Source: Massilia mucilaginosa | GTDB taxonomy: Bacteria; Pseudomonadota; Gammaproteobacteria; Burkholderiales; Burkholderiaceae_D | NCBI RefSeq assembly: GCF_011682145.1 | Contig: NZ_WHJH01000012.1 | Span: forward strand, 80,539 to 144,538 | Direction: 5' to 3' | Length of the DNA stretch: 64,000 nt | In this document: piece by piece, positions 33,045 through 41,654 of the stretch | How the letters are laid out: each line of letters begins with the position of its first letter | How positions within the stretch are numbered: position 1 is the first letter of the stretch | The notes under the pieces: generated by a model | The model's database searches: none | Told to the model about the DNA's origin: nothing | The model's input: the letters and a program-made list of their open reading frames with translations, nothing else | Program-made: the position numbers and the translations under genes

Positions 33045-35297
33045 TTACGCTTGCGCGCTGTTGATGAAGTTGACAATGTCGTCGACCGGATGTTCGGTCC
33101 AGCGCCGGTCGGTTGTATGCTTGGTGCTGGTGTTGCCCGGATGGACGGTGGCGACGTAGGAACGGCATGCATCGTTGACGGCCAGCCGTTTCACGCCATT
33201 CCACAGGAAGGCCGTGTCTTCGCCCACCTGCATGTCCGGAAATGGCGATTTTTCCCAGCAGTCCCTGGTGTAGCACAGGGTGCCCCCGGCCACCCACGGG
33301 CGCACGCCGTCGTACACGTAGCGCCAGGCCCGCCCTTGCGCCGGGGCGTGGAAGTACACCTTGTCCAGGCCGCACACGTCGGCGCCGCTGCTCAGCAGGG
33401 TCTGTACCTGCGAGGCCAGCCAGTCCGGCCCCATCCAGTCATCGTCGTCCCAGTGGGCGATGATGGAACCAAGCGCGATCATGCAGGCATGATTGCGCTT
33501 GGCCCCGATGCTGGCTTTGCGCGGCAGGCGCACATAGCTGATCGCGGGGTGCTCCGGCACCAGGTCGGCCACCGGATCGGCTCCGTCGTCGACGATGATG
33601 AGCTCCTTGTTGGGGTAGCCCTGGCGCAGAAAATGGCCGATCGCCGCCGGCACGAACTGGCGCCGCCCCGCCGTCGGCATGATGCACGAGACCATGGGCA
33701 GCGGCGCCGGCGCCGCTGCCAGCGCGCCGGCGTTGAGGTGCGCGGCGTAGAACGCGCTGTCGCCGTCCATGCAGGACGGATGCGCCACCTTCCGCCATTG
33801 GTCCGCCTCCAGATAGCTGCCCTCGTCGAAGCGCCAGGTGTTGGCGCGGTGGCGGATGTAGACAAAGGCTTCGTGCGCGGGCACGCGGCACAGGCGCGCG
33901 CCGTGGCGCATGGCCGCCACCATCATGTCGGCGTCTTCGCGCAGCGAGGTGGCCGGGTAGCCGCCGGCCGACTCCCAGGCCGCGCGCGTGAACACCAGCG
34001 AGCCGCCGCACACGTTCTCGACGAACAGGCGCCGGTGCAGCGCGGCGCTGGCGTGCCAGCACTGCCCCTGGTCGATCTGCAGGAATTGGGTGTCGCCCAC
34101 GCCGCTGATCTCGGCCACGCCGGCGACAATCGGCCACACCTGCAGCGACAGGCGGGTGACGCCGTACCAGTCGTCGTCATCCCACTGGGCGATGATGGCG
34201 CCGGCCGCCGCCGCCGCCGCCGCGTTGCGCTTGGCGCCGATGCTGCTGCCGGCCGGCGTGCGCAGATAGCGGATGCGGCTGTCGGGCGCGTGCGCCGGCA
34301 AGTCCTCGTCGCGTTCGAACGCGATCACCAGTTCGCGCTGCGGGTAATCCTGGCGCAGGAAGTAGCCGATCGCCTGCGCCACGAAGCGCGCCCGCCCGCA
34401 GGTGGGCATGATGCAGCTCACCAGCGGCAGCCCCGGCGCATGGGCGGGCGCCGCAGCCGGCGCGGGCGGCAGCGCCACCCGCAGGGTCAGGCGCTGGGGC
34501 TGGGCGAAGTAGGCGCACTGCTCGCCCTTGCAGTGGGCGCTGTAGGCGGCGCCCGGCTGGTCGAGGCGGGCGCAGAAGCTGTCCTGATAGCGCTGGCGCG
34601 AGGCCGTGAAGGCGCGCTCGGCCTGCGCCGCCGGGGTGGCCGGGTGCGCGCCGCGTTCGGCGTACGCGGCGCCGACCCAGAGTGCCTTGAAACCGGCGCG
34701 GGCGGCGCGGATGTTGTAATCCATTTCCCAGCACGGACCGCTGCCGTAGCCTTCATCGGCGGCGCCGATGGCGATGACGACGTCGCGCCGCACCGCGTAG
34801 CAAAAGTCCGACAGGCTGTGCAGCGGTTCGAGGGTGCGCCAGCTGTCGCCGTAGCGCCGCGCCGCCGCTTCCGCCCCCAGCTCCAGCGCGTACGGCCCGG
34901 ACGCCGGCTGCGGCGGCTGGGCCTGCTCGTTCCAGGCCCGGTCGGTCGATGGCCCGGCCAGTCCGTGGGCGGGATCGGCGTCCAGCGCGGCGCACAGGCG
35001 GCGCAGGCAGGACGGGCCGAGGCGCACCCCGTTTTCGAGGAACACGTAGCGCGCGCTGTCGTGCGCCGCGACCAGGCGGTTGAAGGCGGCCGCGCGCCCG
35101 GCGCCGTTGCCCACCCGGTGCGCCTTGAACGGGTAGCGCCCGGCCGCAAAGCTGTCGGCGTCGACCAGCAGCACCAGTTCGAGCGCCATGCCGGCATGCT
35201 CGATGATGCTGCGCACGCTCGCCTCGAGTGCCGCCGGGTCGCCGTCGACGTAGATGCCGAGCGTGACCTGTCGTCCATCCATCGACTGTGGGCCCAT
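33045..35297 (-). CDS. Multidomain family 2 glycosyltransferase
   Basis: A 750-aa protein with three GT-A-like units. Residues ~10-270 form a degenerate GT2-like unit. Two clearly duplicated GT2 domains follow (about 300-500 and 540-750), each starting SCIMPT.GR..FV..AIG.FLRQ.YP, each with SIGAKRN and the metal-binding WDDDDW. The start at 35297 (MGPQSMDGRQ) has a GGGAG site; an alternative ATG is at 35282. It is followed 15 bases later by the GH25 gene. The predicted role is adding sugars to a product or envelope component of this cluster; the acceptor is unknown. Cytosolic: no membrane helices. Confidence 0.85.
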   Translation of the reverse strand: MGPQSMDGRQVTLGIYVDGDPAALEASVRSIIEHAGMALELVLLVDADSFAAGRYPFKAHRVGNGAGRAAAFNRLVAAHDSARYVFLENGVRLGPSCLRRLCAALDADPAHGLAGPSTDRAWNEQAQPPQPASGPYALELGAEAAARRYGDSWRTLEPLHSLSDFCYAVRRDVVIAIGAADEGYGSGPCWEMDYNIRAARAGFKALWVGAAYAERGAHPATPAAQAERAFTASRQRYQDSFCARLDQPGAAYSAHCKGEQCAYFAQPQRLTLRVALPPAPAAAPAHAPGLPLVSCIMPTCGRARFVAQAIGYFLRQDYPQRELVIAFERDEDLPAHAPDSRIRYLRTPAGSSIGAKRNAAAAAAAGAIIAQWDDDDWYGVTRLSLQVWPIVAGVAEISGVGDTQFLQIDQGQCWHASAALHRRLFVENVCGGSLVFTRAAWESAGGYPATSLREDADMMVAAMRHGARLCRVPAHEAFVYIRHRANTWRFDEGSYLEADQWRKVAHPSCMDGDSAFYAAHLNAGALAAAPAPLPMVSCIMPTAGRRQFVPAAIGHFLRQGYPNKELIIVDDGADPVADLVPEHPAISYVRLPRKASIGAKRNHACMIALGSIIAHWDDDDWMGPDWLASQVQTLLSSGADVCGLDKVYFHAPAQGRAWRYVYDGVRPWVAGGTLCYTRDCWEKSPFPDMQVGEDTAFLWNGVKRLAVNDACRSYVATVHPGNTSTKHTTDRRWTEHPVDDIVNFINSAQA

Positions 35298-35310
35298 GAT
35301 CGCTCCCGGC

Positions 35311-36627
35311 TTACCAGATGGTCGCCGGCGCGGGGCCGGTGATATCGGTACTGAACAGGAAGGCCGCGCCGTCGAACGCGAAACCCGGCACCTGAATCTG
35401 TCCCTGCAGCGATTTCTGGTAGCCCATGGAACCGAGGCCATTGTCGAAATCGATGGCGACCGCTTGCCCGCCGGCGTCGGTGCTGGTGAAAATGAGCGGC
35501 ATGACGTAGTTCAGGCCCATGAAATCGAGATTGTTGCAGACGATCTGGCACAGTGTGTTGCGGTACGCGCCCTGCGCGTCGTACACCACCGAAAAATTGA
35601 AGGTGTACGTGGGCGCCGCCGGACTGGCCGCCAGCGGACTGACCAACGCCGGCCAGGACAATGCCACCACCTGGCCGCCAACTGTGGCCGCAGGCGGAAA
35701 CGGCGCGCCGGCAAACACGTTCACGCTACCGGGGCCGGCTGCGAACAGCTGCGTCACCGGCACCTCGCGCGGCGGCGAGCCGCCCAGGTCGATTGGCGTG
35801 TCCGCCATCGCGTAGGTACCGGCCAAGGCCAGCGGCGGCGTGGCGCCGGCCGCGCCGACACTGAAGGCGGCGGCGCTGGCGGCGCCGCCGTCGCAGGCGA
35901 ACACATAGCCCTGGAACCCGGCCGCGACATTCTGCGGCAGGACCGAGGGGCCGGACAGCAGCACCAGTTGCACCTGGATGGCGCTTGCCGCCGGTGCGAT
36001 CGGGGCGCGCAGGATGCTGGCGCCGGTGAGCCGGTCGCGCAGGTCGAGGCCCCAGGTCAGGCCCGCCAGCGTGAAGACGCCGGCGCCGTCGCACAGCACG
36101 CTCGCCCCCGGCGCATCCTGGCCGCCGCCGCCGGCCTGTCCGATCAACACCCCGCCGCTGGCGGCGGAAAGATTCACCAGATTGACGCCCGAGGCGAATT
36201 GCGCCAGCACCGTGCCGGCCAGGAGCTGGCAGCGGTTGGCCGAGCCGCCCTGCTGCACCAGGCAGAACTGATAGGAGCGCGGAGCGCTCGGATCCGGCTG
36301 GTAGGCAATGCTGCCGAACACGAACACCCAATCGGCCCAGGCATCGTCCGCCACCATCTTCTGCAAGGCGTTAATCGCGTTCTGCACATCGGCCAGGGTG
36401 TACGGCGTGGCCGCCCCGCCGAAGAAGCCGGCGGGCGCCATGAATACCTTGAGCACGGTCCCGGCGCCATCGGAGGTGTCCAGCGCCGGCGCGGCGCTGG
36501 CGCTGCGGATGGCGTTCATCATCAGCTGGCAGCGCGCGGCGATGTCGTCGGCCGCTAGCGGCAAACCCGGCGCCTCGCTCAAGCTTGCAAGCGCGTAGGC
36601 GATGTAATCGATTTTCTGGTAGCTCAT
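35311..36627 (-). CDS. Hypothetical protein with degenerate nitrilase-like N-terminus
   Basis: A 438-aa protein. The first ~170 residues contain VLKVFMAPAGFFGG and DWVFVFGSIAYQ, then FCLVQQGG, which resemble a group of carbon-nitrogen-hydrolase-like proteins whose motif reads FMAPEFFFR (from memory). Here the catalytic Glu position is Ala or Gly, so enzymatic activity is doubtful. The remaining ~270 residues are Gly/Ala-rich, beta-type and unassigned. No signal peptide or membrane helix. It lies 13 bases before the glycosyltransferase and 31 bases after the tail-collar gene, clearly in the operon. Confidence 0.6.
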   Translation of the reverse strand: MSYQKIDYIAYALASLSEAPGLPLAADDIAARCQLMMNAIRSASAAPALDTSDGAGTVLKVFMAPAGFFGGAATPYTLADVQNAINALQKMVADDAWADWVFVFGSIAYQPDPSAPRSYQFCLVQQGGSANRCQLLAGTVLAQFASGVNLVNLSAASGGVLIGQAGGGGQDAPGASVLCDGAGVFTLAGLTWGLDLRDRLTGASILRAPIAPAASAIQVQLVLLSGPSVLPQNVAAGFQGYVFACDGGAASAAAFSVGAAGATPPLALAGTYAMADTPIDLGGSPPREVPVTQLFAAGPGSVNVFAGAPFPPAATVGGQVVALSWPALVSPLAASPAAPTYTFNFSVVYDAQGAYRNTLCQIVCNNLDFMGLNYVMPLIFTSTDAGGQAVAIDFDNGLGSMGYQKSLQGQIQVPGFAFDGAAFLFSTDITGPAPATIW

Positions 36628-36658
36628 TGCTTCTCTCCGGTTGGTGGCGCGCGGCCGC

Positions 36659-37324
36659 TCAGCGCGTGCGTAGCGGCCAGTTGGTAAATTTGATCAGGTA
36701 GTTCACATACACGTTCTTGGGCCGCGACTCGCCCGCGCTGCCGCCGGTCGCCGGGGTCAGCGGCGTACCCGCGCTGTCGACCGGTGCGCTGCTGGTCTGC
36801 GGCGCGGTCCCCTTGGCGGCCGCCTGGCCGCTCCCGGTCGTCACGCCCTCCACCGTCCCGGTATCGTACTGGTGATAATGGGCCAGCACGGCGTCGCGCT
36901 GGACCGAGCCGACCTCGCCGGGGCTGCTTGCGCCGGCGGGCGGTATGCGCGCGGCCAGGTCGGGGTCGCGCCCGCTGCCGCCATCGCTGCCGCGCAGGAA
37001 GTAGCCTCGGTAGTCCGGCAAATGGAAGTAGCCGCCGCTGCCGCCGTACAGGGTGCCGAGCGCAAGGAACAGTTCCGGATAGGCGCCGCTGGCCAGGGCG
37101 CGCCCGTCGCACAGCAGCCAGCCGAGCGCCTCGACCTGGATGCCGCCGCCCGGGCTGGCGGGCGGCGAGTCGGGCGGGCTGGCGCCGCCGGGCAGCGGCG
37201 CCGCCACCGCGCCGGCAAAGGCGATCACGCTGCCGACCGGCGCCTCGCCGCGCGGGTGATGAGGGTGGCGCTCGGTGGCGCCCAAGCCGAAGGGCGCGCC
37301 GACATGGCGCTGGTGCGCGATCAT
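36659..37324 (-). CDS. Phage tail-collar domain protein
   Basis: A 221-aa protein with the tail-collar (microcystin-dependent protein-like) signature: GSVIAFAG, GWLLCDGRALASGAYPELF, GTLYGG, FHLPDYRGYFLRG and the C-terminal NVYVNYLIKF. Such domains cap phage tail fibres and also occur in many secreted bacterial proteins of unclear role. The start at 37324 overlaps the upstream 945-aa gene (ATGA), so they are coupled. No sheath, tube or baseplate genes are in the window, so this is not evidence of a whole tail-like particle. Confidence 0.85.
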   Translation of the reverse strand: MIAHQRHVGAPFGLGATERHPHHPRGEAPVGSVIAFAGAVAAPLPGGASPPDSPPASPGGGIQVEALGWLLCDGRALASGAYPELFLALGTLYGGSGGYFHLPDYRGYFLRGSDGGSGRDPDLAARIPPAGASSPGEVGSVQRDAVLAHYHQYDTGTVEGVTTGSGQAAAKGTAPQTSSAPVDSAGTPLTPATGGSAGESRPKNVYVNYLIKFTNWPLRTR

Positions 37325-40158
37325 GGCGTGCTCCATGCGGCGACGGCGCCGTCGATGACCTGCATGGCGGTCGGCACCACCAGTTCCCAAGGACGGCCGA
37401 CCGGGCGCGGCGCGGCGTGCGCGTGCGCTTCGGCGCTCTTCAGATCGTTGATCAATGCAATATCGGCGCTGCTGGCCGGGGCCAGCCGGTTGTCGCCATC
37501 CCACAGCGCGCCGCTCGACAGGAAATACAGCAGGGCCATCACGCGCCCCGGGCGCACCGGCAGCATCACCATGGCGCTGTCGGCTTCGATGAACGGACTG
37601 AGGGCGTCGCCGGCCGGGGCCAGGCCGGCGCGCGCCGCCGCCCCCGCCGCCGGGCGCGTGTGGAAGCGCCAGGTCATCTCGTCCCACTCGAACAGCTCGT
37701 CGAAAAATTGCAGGTAGTGCGCTTCGTTCACGCTGAACACGGACGGCCGTCCGCACGGCTTCTCGCTGCCGGCCAGGGCGGCGTAGCGTTCGAACAGCAG
37801 GCCGATGCAGCCGCGCCGGAGCTGCTTGCGCTCGACCAGGCGCTCGGCCTGCGGCGCGCGCGTGTCGGCGCGGGCGCCCGCGCCGCCCGCCAGCTCGTCG
37901 AAGCGGCTCACCTGGCGCCGATAGCCGGCCAGCAGCGCGGCATAGGTCTGGATGCGCCAGCCGTCGAGCAGCGCCGCGCCGGGATAGCACTCGATGACCA
38001 CATTGACCAGCACCTCCATGGCGCTGCAGGGCGGCGAACCGAGCGGCGCGCTGCCGACCGCCAGCGCGATCGCATCGCTTTCGCCGAACACGCGCCCCTG
38101 GTCCGGCGGGTCGCCCGCGCGGAACACCTCGCGCCCCACCAGCACCGGCGGCGCCGGCGCGCCGGGGGCCACATTCACATGGGCGGCGGCCGCGCAGTAC
38201 CCCGGGGCCAGCGCGACCAGCCGCTCCTGCCCCCCGCGCAGCGAGGCCGAGACCAGCACCGGGCTGGCCGGCGGCGGCGAAATCTCGGTCACCTCGTACA
38301 GCGCGGCCAGGCGCGCGTAATTGCCCGGATTCACATCGGCAAACGAGGCAATCCCGTTGTCGTCCAGGCTGAGCGGCACGCCGGCGCGCGTACCGGTGCG
38401 CCCCTGCTGTTCGAGCAGGTAGGCGGCGGCCGGGTCGCGCAGCATGAATTCGACCATCAGTCGGGTGCCGTAATGCACCACGCGCGCCTCGAACACCTTG
38501 TTCAGCCAGCGGTACACGCCGACCACGCTGGCACTGCCGGCGCTGTTGTCGATGGTGCTGCCGACCCGCTCTTCGGTTTCGTTGAGCATGCTGCTCGAAC
38601 GGCTCTGCCCGACCTTGCGCGCGATGCGCCCGACGCTGCGTTCGAGGATGGCGCGCGCAAAGCGGGTCACATCGTCGATGCCCCGGTTGGGGCCCTGTTG
38701 CGTCGATTCGGTCCAGCTGCCGCTGAGAGTGGCGTCGGCCGGCGGGCCATAGGTGGTCTGGAAATTATCGTACTGGTTGGTCAGCGTCTTTTCCGCGATG
38801 GCATGCCGGGTTTCTTCCAGCAGCGCGTCGCGGCCGTCGCTCGCTTCGTTGTCCAGGCTGTCGCTCCGTTCGCTGTCGTGCGACTGATGCTCGAGCTGGC
38901 GCTGCATGCGGCGGCGCGTGACTTCCTTGCGCTCGCCGCGCATCACGTTTTCGATATGCGCAATCTCGCCCGGTTCATGGCGCAGCAGGCGCTGGCGCAC
39001 CATTTGCAGGTCGCCGATCGCATACGGCGCGATCCAGCCGTTGTCGGGCACGGCCGCCGGCGGCGAGCTCTCGGCCGGCGGCAGGGGAAACACCGGGTCC
39101 GGCAAGACCACGGTGGCGGCCATCAGGGCGCGCAGGGTGGCGCTGGCGGGCATCGCTGGCTGGGCGAAGGCCTGGCCGAGCAGGTGCGCGCCCACCAGCA
39201 GGCCGTGCAACTGGTCCAGCAGCGCGCGCCGGTAGCCGAGAATGATGACCAGCGCGAAGTAACTGAGCCAGACCCGGTCGAGGAAAGCGCTGGCCTGCGC
39301 ACCCGACAACAGGGCGCGCATGGCGGCCGGCGTGGCCACGCCAAAGCGCCGCAGCAGCGCCGCCTGCAGCGCGGCCGGATCGCGCGCCAGGGCCGCCGCC
39401 AGGCCGGCCACCTGCGACAGCGGCAGCGGCTCCTGCGCGGCGCTGGCGACGAACTGGCCGGCGTAGGGAGCGGCGCCGTCGATGAAGGCCAGCGCCGCGT
39501 CCTGCATGGCGACGCGTCCGCGCGCGCGCAGGCGGCACAGGTCGTCGTAGAAGGTACTCGGCGGCGGGCTGCCGTAGGCCGCTTCGGCATACCGGACGAA
39601 GCCGCGCGCCAGGTCGGCCGCGTCGATCGACGGCCACTTGCGCACGTACATATAGGGAAACAGCTCGCCGCTGACGCCATCGACCCGGGCCGGATACGGA
39701 TGCTCGGGATCGGGTTCGGGTTCGGGCTCGGGCTCGGGATAGGGTTCGGGTTCGGGCGGCCAGGGCCATGGCTCGGGTGGCGGAAGCGGCGCCGGCCCCG
39801 GCGGGCCTTCTTGCGGCACCAGGCCGATGAAGCCTTCGTAGTGCTGTTCGAGCGGCGCGCCGACATGGCCATAGTACAGATCGGCGAACACGCCGGCATG
39901 CGGGACGCCGTCGATATGCACCCCGGCATACGCCTTGAGCGTGCCGCGCGCATGGCAGCCGCCGCCCTTGAGCGAGGCGAACTGCAGCGCCGACGCGTCC
40001 GGGGCGCTGCGCACCCGCACCGTCACCAGGTCCTCGCGCGCGCCCGCGACGAAGACGCAGACCGTGGGCATGAGCAGGCCATCGCCGGGCGTGAACGCGG
40101 CCTCGAACACCAGCGCGCCGTCCAGCACCGTCCAGCATGTGGTCACTTGCGTTGCCAT
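37321..40158 (-). CDS. Large protein of unknown function with Pro-Glu linker
   Basis: A 945-aa soluble protein. An N-terminal ~125-residue beta domain is followed by a Pro/Glu-rich linker (about 128-152) encoded by 6-bp repeats, then a helical region. A charged segment (IAHIENVMRGERKEVTRRR near residue 410) leads into a coiled-coil-like stretch, then NSAGSASVVGVYRWLNKVF and YGTRLMVEFMLRDPAAAYL. The latter pattern recalls very large uncharacterised bacterial proteins that I know only as hypothetical (from memory). No transmembrane or signal sequence. It is coupled to the tail-collar gene and likely structural. Confidence 0.65.
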   Translation of the reverse strand: MATQVTTCWTVLDGALVFEAAFTPGDGLLMPTVCVFVAGAREDLVTVRVRSAPDASALQFASLKGGGCHARGTLKAYAGVHIDGVPHAGVFADLYYGHVGAPLEQHYEGFIGLVPQEGPPGPAPLPPPEPWPWPPEPEPYPEPEPEPEPDPEHPYPARVDGVSGELFPYMYVRKWPSIDAADLARGFVRYAEAAYGSPPPSTFYDDLCRLRARGRVAMQDAALAFIDGAAPYAGQFVASAAQEPLPLSQVAGLAAALARDPAALQAALLRRFGVATPAAMRALLSGAQASAFLDRVWLSYFALVIILGYRRALLDQLHGLLVGAHLLGQAFAQPAMPASATLRALMAATVVLPDPVFPLPPAESSPPAAVPDNGWIAPYAIGDLQMVRQRLLRHEPGEIAHIENVMRGERKEVTRRRMQRQLEHQSHDSERSDSLDNEASDGRDALLEETRHAIAEKTLTNQYDNFQTTYGPPADATLSGSWTESTQQGPNRGIDDVTRFARAILERSVGRIARKVGQSRSSSMLNETEERVGSTIDNSAGSASVVGVYRWLNKVFEARVVHYGTRLMVEFMLRDPAAAYLLEQQGRTGTRAGVPLSLDDNGIASFADVNPGNYARLAALYEVTEISPPPASPVLVSASLRGGQERLVALAPGYCAAAAHVNVAPGAPAPPVLVGREVFRAGDPPDQGRVFGESDAIALAVGSAPLGSPPCSAMEVLVNVVIECYPGAALLDGWRIQTYAALLAGYRRQVSRFDELAGGAGARADTRAPQAERLVERKQLRRGCIGLLFERYAALAGSEKPCGRPSVFSVNEAHYLQFFDELFEWDEMTWRFHTRPAAGAAARAGLAPAGDALSPFIEADSAMVMLPVRPGRVMALLYFLSSGALWDGDNRLAPASSADIALINDLKSAEAHAHAAPRPVGRPWELVVPTAMQVIDGAVAAWSTP
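39703..39757. repeat. 6-bp tandem repeat encoding the Pro-Glu linker
   Basis: About nine imperfect copies of TCGGGN (plus strand) encode alternating Pro-Glu in the 945-aa protein. Unit changes would keep the frame and adjust linker length. Confidence 0.75.
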
Positions 40159-40222
40159 GGAATGCGTCTCGCAAAAAGAAGGGAAGCGGAACGCCGCGGT
40201 CGTGACCGCGGCGCCGTACCGC

Positions 40223-40840
40223 TTAGGCCATCTGCACGTTGGTCAGCGTGAAGGTCAGCGGGGTCGACGAGGCGCCAGGTCCGCCGCCGCGCATGACGAT
40301 GTCGGCACTTTTCACGCCGAGCAGCGACAGTTCCGTGTTCACGTCCGAGATGACGGCCGAGTTCATCACCGCGCCTTGCACGATTTGCGAGACGGCGCCG
40401 ATCCAGATGGTCGGCTTGAACTGGAACACGGCCTTTTGGCCGGGCGCGACCGATGTCTTCATGGCCAACACCTTGCCGGCCTTCATGATGTTGGCGTTGA
40501 TCGCGCCTTGGCCCAGGGCGTTGCGAACATGCACTTCGTTCATGCTCGGGCCGGCGCCGGCACTGGTCAGTCCGTTGCCCGATCCGCCTCTCGCGTAGTC
40601 GTAGATCTGGCCATTCTCGGCCAACAGTTCCGGTGAATAATTGCCGTCGCTATCGCTGGCCTTCACCGACATTTCCATCGGAAAGGTAAACGGATGGTTT
40701 TCGCCGATGCCGCAGTTTTTGATGACCTGCCAGGCCACGGCGATTTCGTCGAAGCCGGTCGCGACGTTCTTTTGAAAGATCACGATCTGTGCGTCGTCCT
40801 GCTCGTTCGACAAATTGATGAAATTGAGTGCGATATCCAT
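40223..40840 (-). CDS. Unknown ~200-aa protein, paralogue A of a tandem pair
   Basis: A 205-aa beta-rich protein starting MDIALNFINLSN at 40840 behind an AGGAG site. It aligns along its length with the next gene upstream: AWQVIKNC/AWKVIRRC, HPFTFP/HPFTFS, GNYSP/GNFTP, VRNALGQGAIN/VRNELARGALD, IWIGAVSQIVQG/LWFGVAAGARQG and the terminal MRGGGP/LRGGGP. No signal peptide, membrane helix or enzyme motif is visible. I do not recognise a characterised function. Small size, beta content and duplication suggest a structural or binding role, perhaps an exported or assembled component of the cluster. Confidence 0.75.
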   Translation of the reverse strand: MDIALNFINLSNEQDDAQIVIFQKNVATGFDEIAVAWQVIKNCGIGENHPFTFPMEMSVKASDSDGNYSPELLAENGQIYDYARGGSGNGLTSAGAGPSMNEVHVRNALGQGAINANIMKAGKVLAMKTSVAPGQKAVFQFKPTIWIGAVSQIVQGAVMNSAVISDVNTELSLLGVKSADIVMRGGGPGASSTPLTFTLTNVQMA

Positions 40841-40903
40841 GATGACTCCTTCTGTGGTTGAAAAAAAATCGGCGCCGAATTGCGCCACCTGCAAAAAACC
40901 TGC

Positions 40904-41500
40904 TCAAGGCCGAGCGGCCTCGTCAAACTCGAATGCGAATGCTTCCGGCCCGCCGCCGCGCAGGGCGACGCGCACGCTCGACAGGCGCGCCAGCGGCAGC
41001 GGGGTGAGCGCGGACACCTGCGCCGCCGCGCCGAGCGGTTCGCCCTGGCGCGCGCCGGCGGCGACGCCGAACCAGAGCACCGGCGCCAGCCGCAAGAGCG
41101 CCGTCAGTCCGGGCGCCAGCGCGCAGCGGCGCGCCAGCAGGTGGGCGTCGCGGTACACGCAGACATCGAGCGCGCCGCGCGCCAGTTCGTTGCGCACCAC
41201 GATCTCGCCGGGGGCGGCGTCGGCGCGGCGCACCAGTTCGCGGCCGCGCGCCAGCGGGCGCAGCGCGAAGTGGGCGCCGCAGCCGGCCTGCAAACGCGGC
41301 GTGAAGTTGCCGAACTCGTCGCCCAGGCACACCTCGAGCGTGGGCGAAAAGGTAAAAGGATGGGTATGGCCGGGGGCGCAGCGGCGGATGACTTTCCAGG
41401 CGATCGCCCGCTCGGGGCGGGCGCCCTCGGCCTGCTGGAACACCAGCACGTCGGGAGCGGGGAAGCCGCCCGCGCGGTTGATGTACACAAAATCGATCAT
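40904..41500 (-). CDS. Unknown ~200-aa protein, paralogue B of a tandem pair
   Basis: A 198-aa protein (MIDFVYINRAGGFP) starting at 41500 behind GGGGAGGG. It is paralogous to the product of 40223-40840, with shared blocks AW.VI..C..G..HPFTF, VRN.L..GA and GGGP. It has more Arg and Cys and is more diverged in the middle. No recognised domain. The 154 bases separating it from the YcaO gene carry three 10-bp direct repeats. The function is unknown; it probably acts with paralogue A. Confidence 0.72.
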   Translation of the reverse strand: MIDFVYINRAGGFPAPDVLVFQQAEGARPERAIAWKVIRRCAPGHTHPFTFSPTLEVCLGDEFGNFTPRLQAGCGAHFALRPLARGRELVRRADAAPGEIVVRNELARGALDVCVYRDAHLLARRCALAPGLTALLRLAPVLWFGVAAGARQGEPLGAAAQVSALTPLPLARLSSVRVALRGGGPEAFAFEFDEAARP

Positions 41501-41597
41501 CGCTGCCCTCCCCTTTGCCGTCGTTCGAGATTGCCGGCAGTGCTGAACCGGCAACTCAAAGATAAGGCAATTGGCGCAGGTAATCGATTACGCCCGA

Positions 41598-41627
41598 TTA
41601 CACCGCCTTACACCGCCTTACACGGCC
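41598..41627. repeat. Three 10-bp direct repeats between the YcaO gene and paralogue B
   Basis: TTACACCGCC, TTACACCGCC and TTACACGGCC follow one another in the largest gap of this part of the operon. They could be a regulator-binding array or simple slippage; nothing else in the gap explains them. Confidence 0.7.
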
Positions 41628-41654
41628 ATGCACGGCGCAGCGGCGCAGCGGGCG

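Noticed and set aside
36659..37324. Prophage or contractile injection system
   Set aside because: Only a tail-collar domain protein is present. No sheath, tube, baseplate, terminase or capsid genes are visible in the 64 kb.
36784..40251. Long plus-strand open frame opposite the tail-collar and 945-aa genes
   Set aside because: Same reason: Arg/His-rich shadow translation, no domain pattern, no ribosome site.
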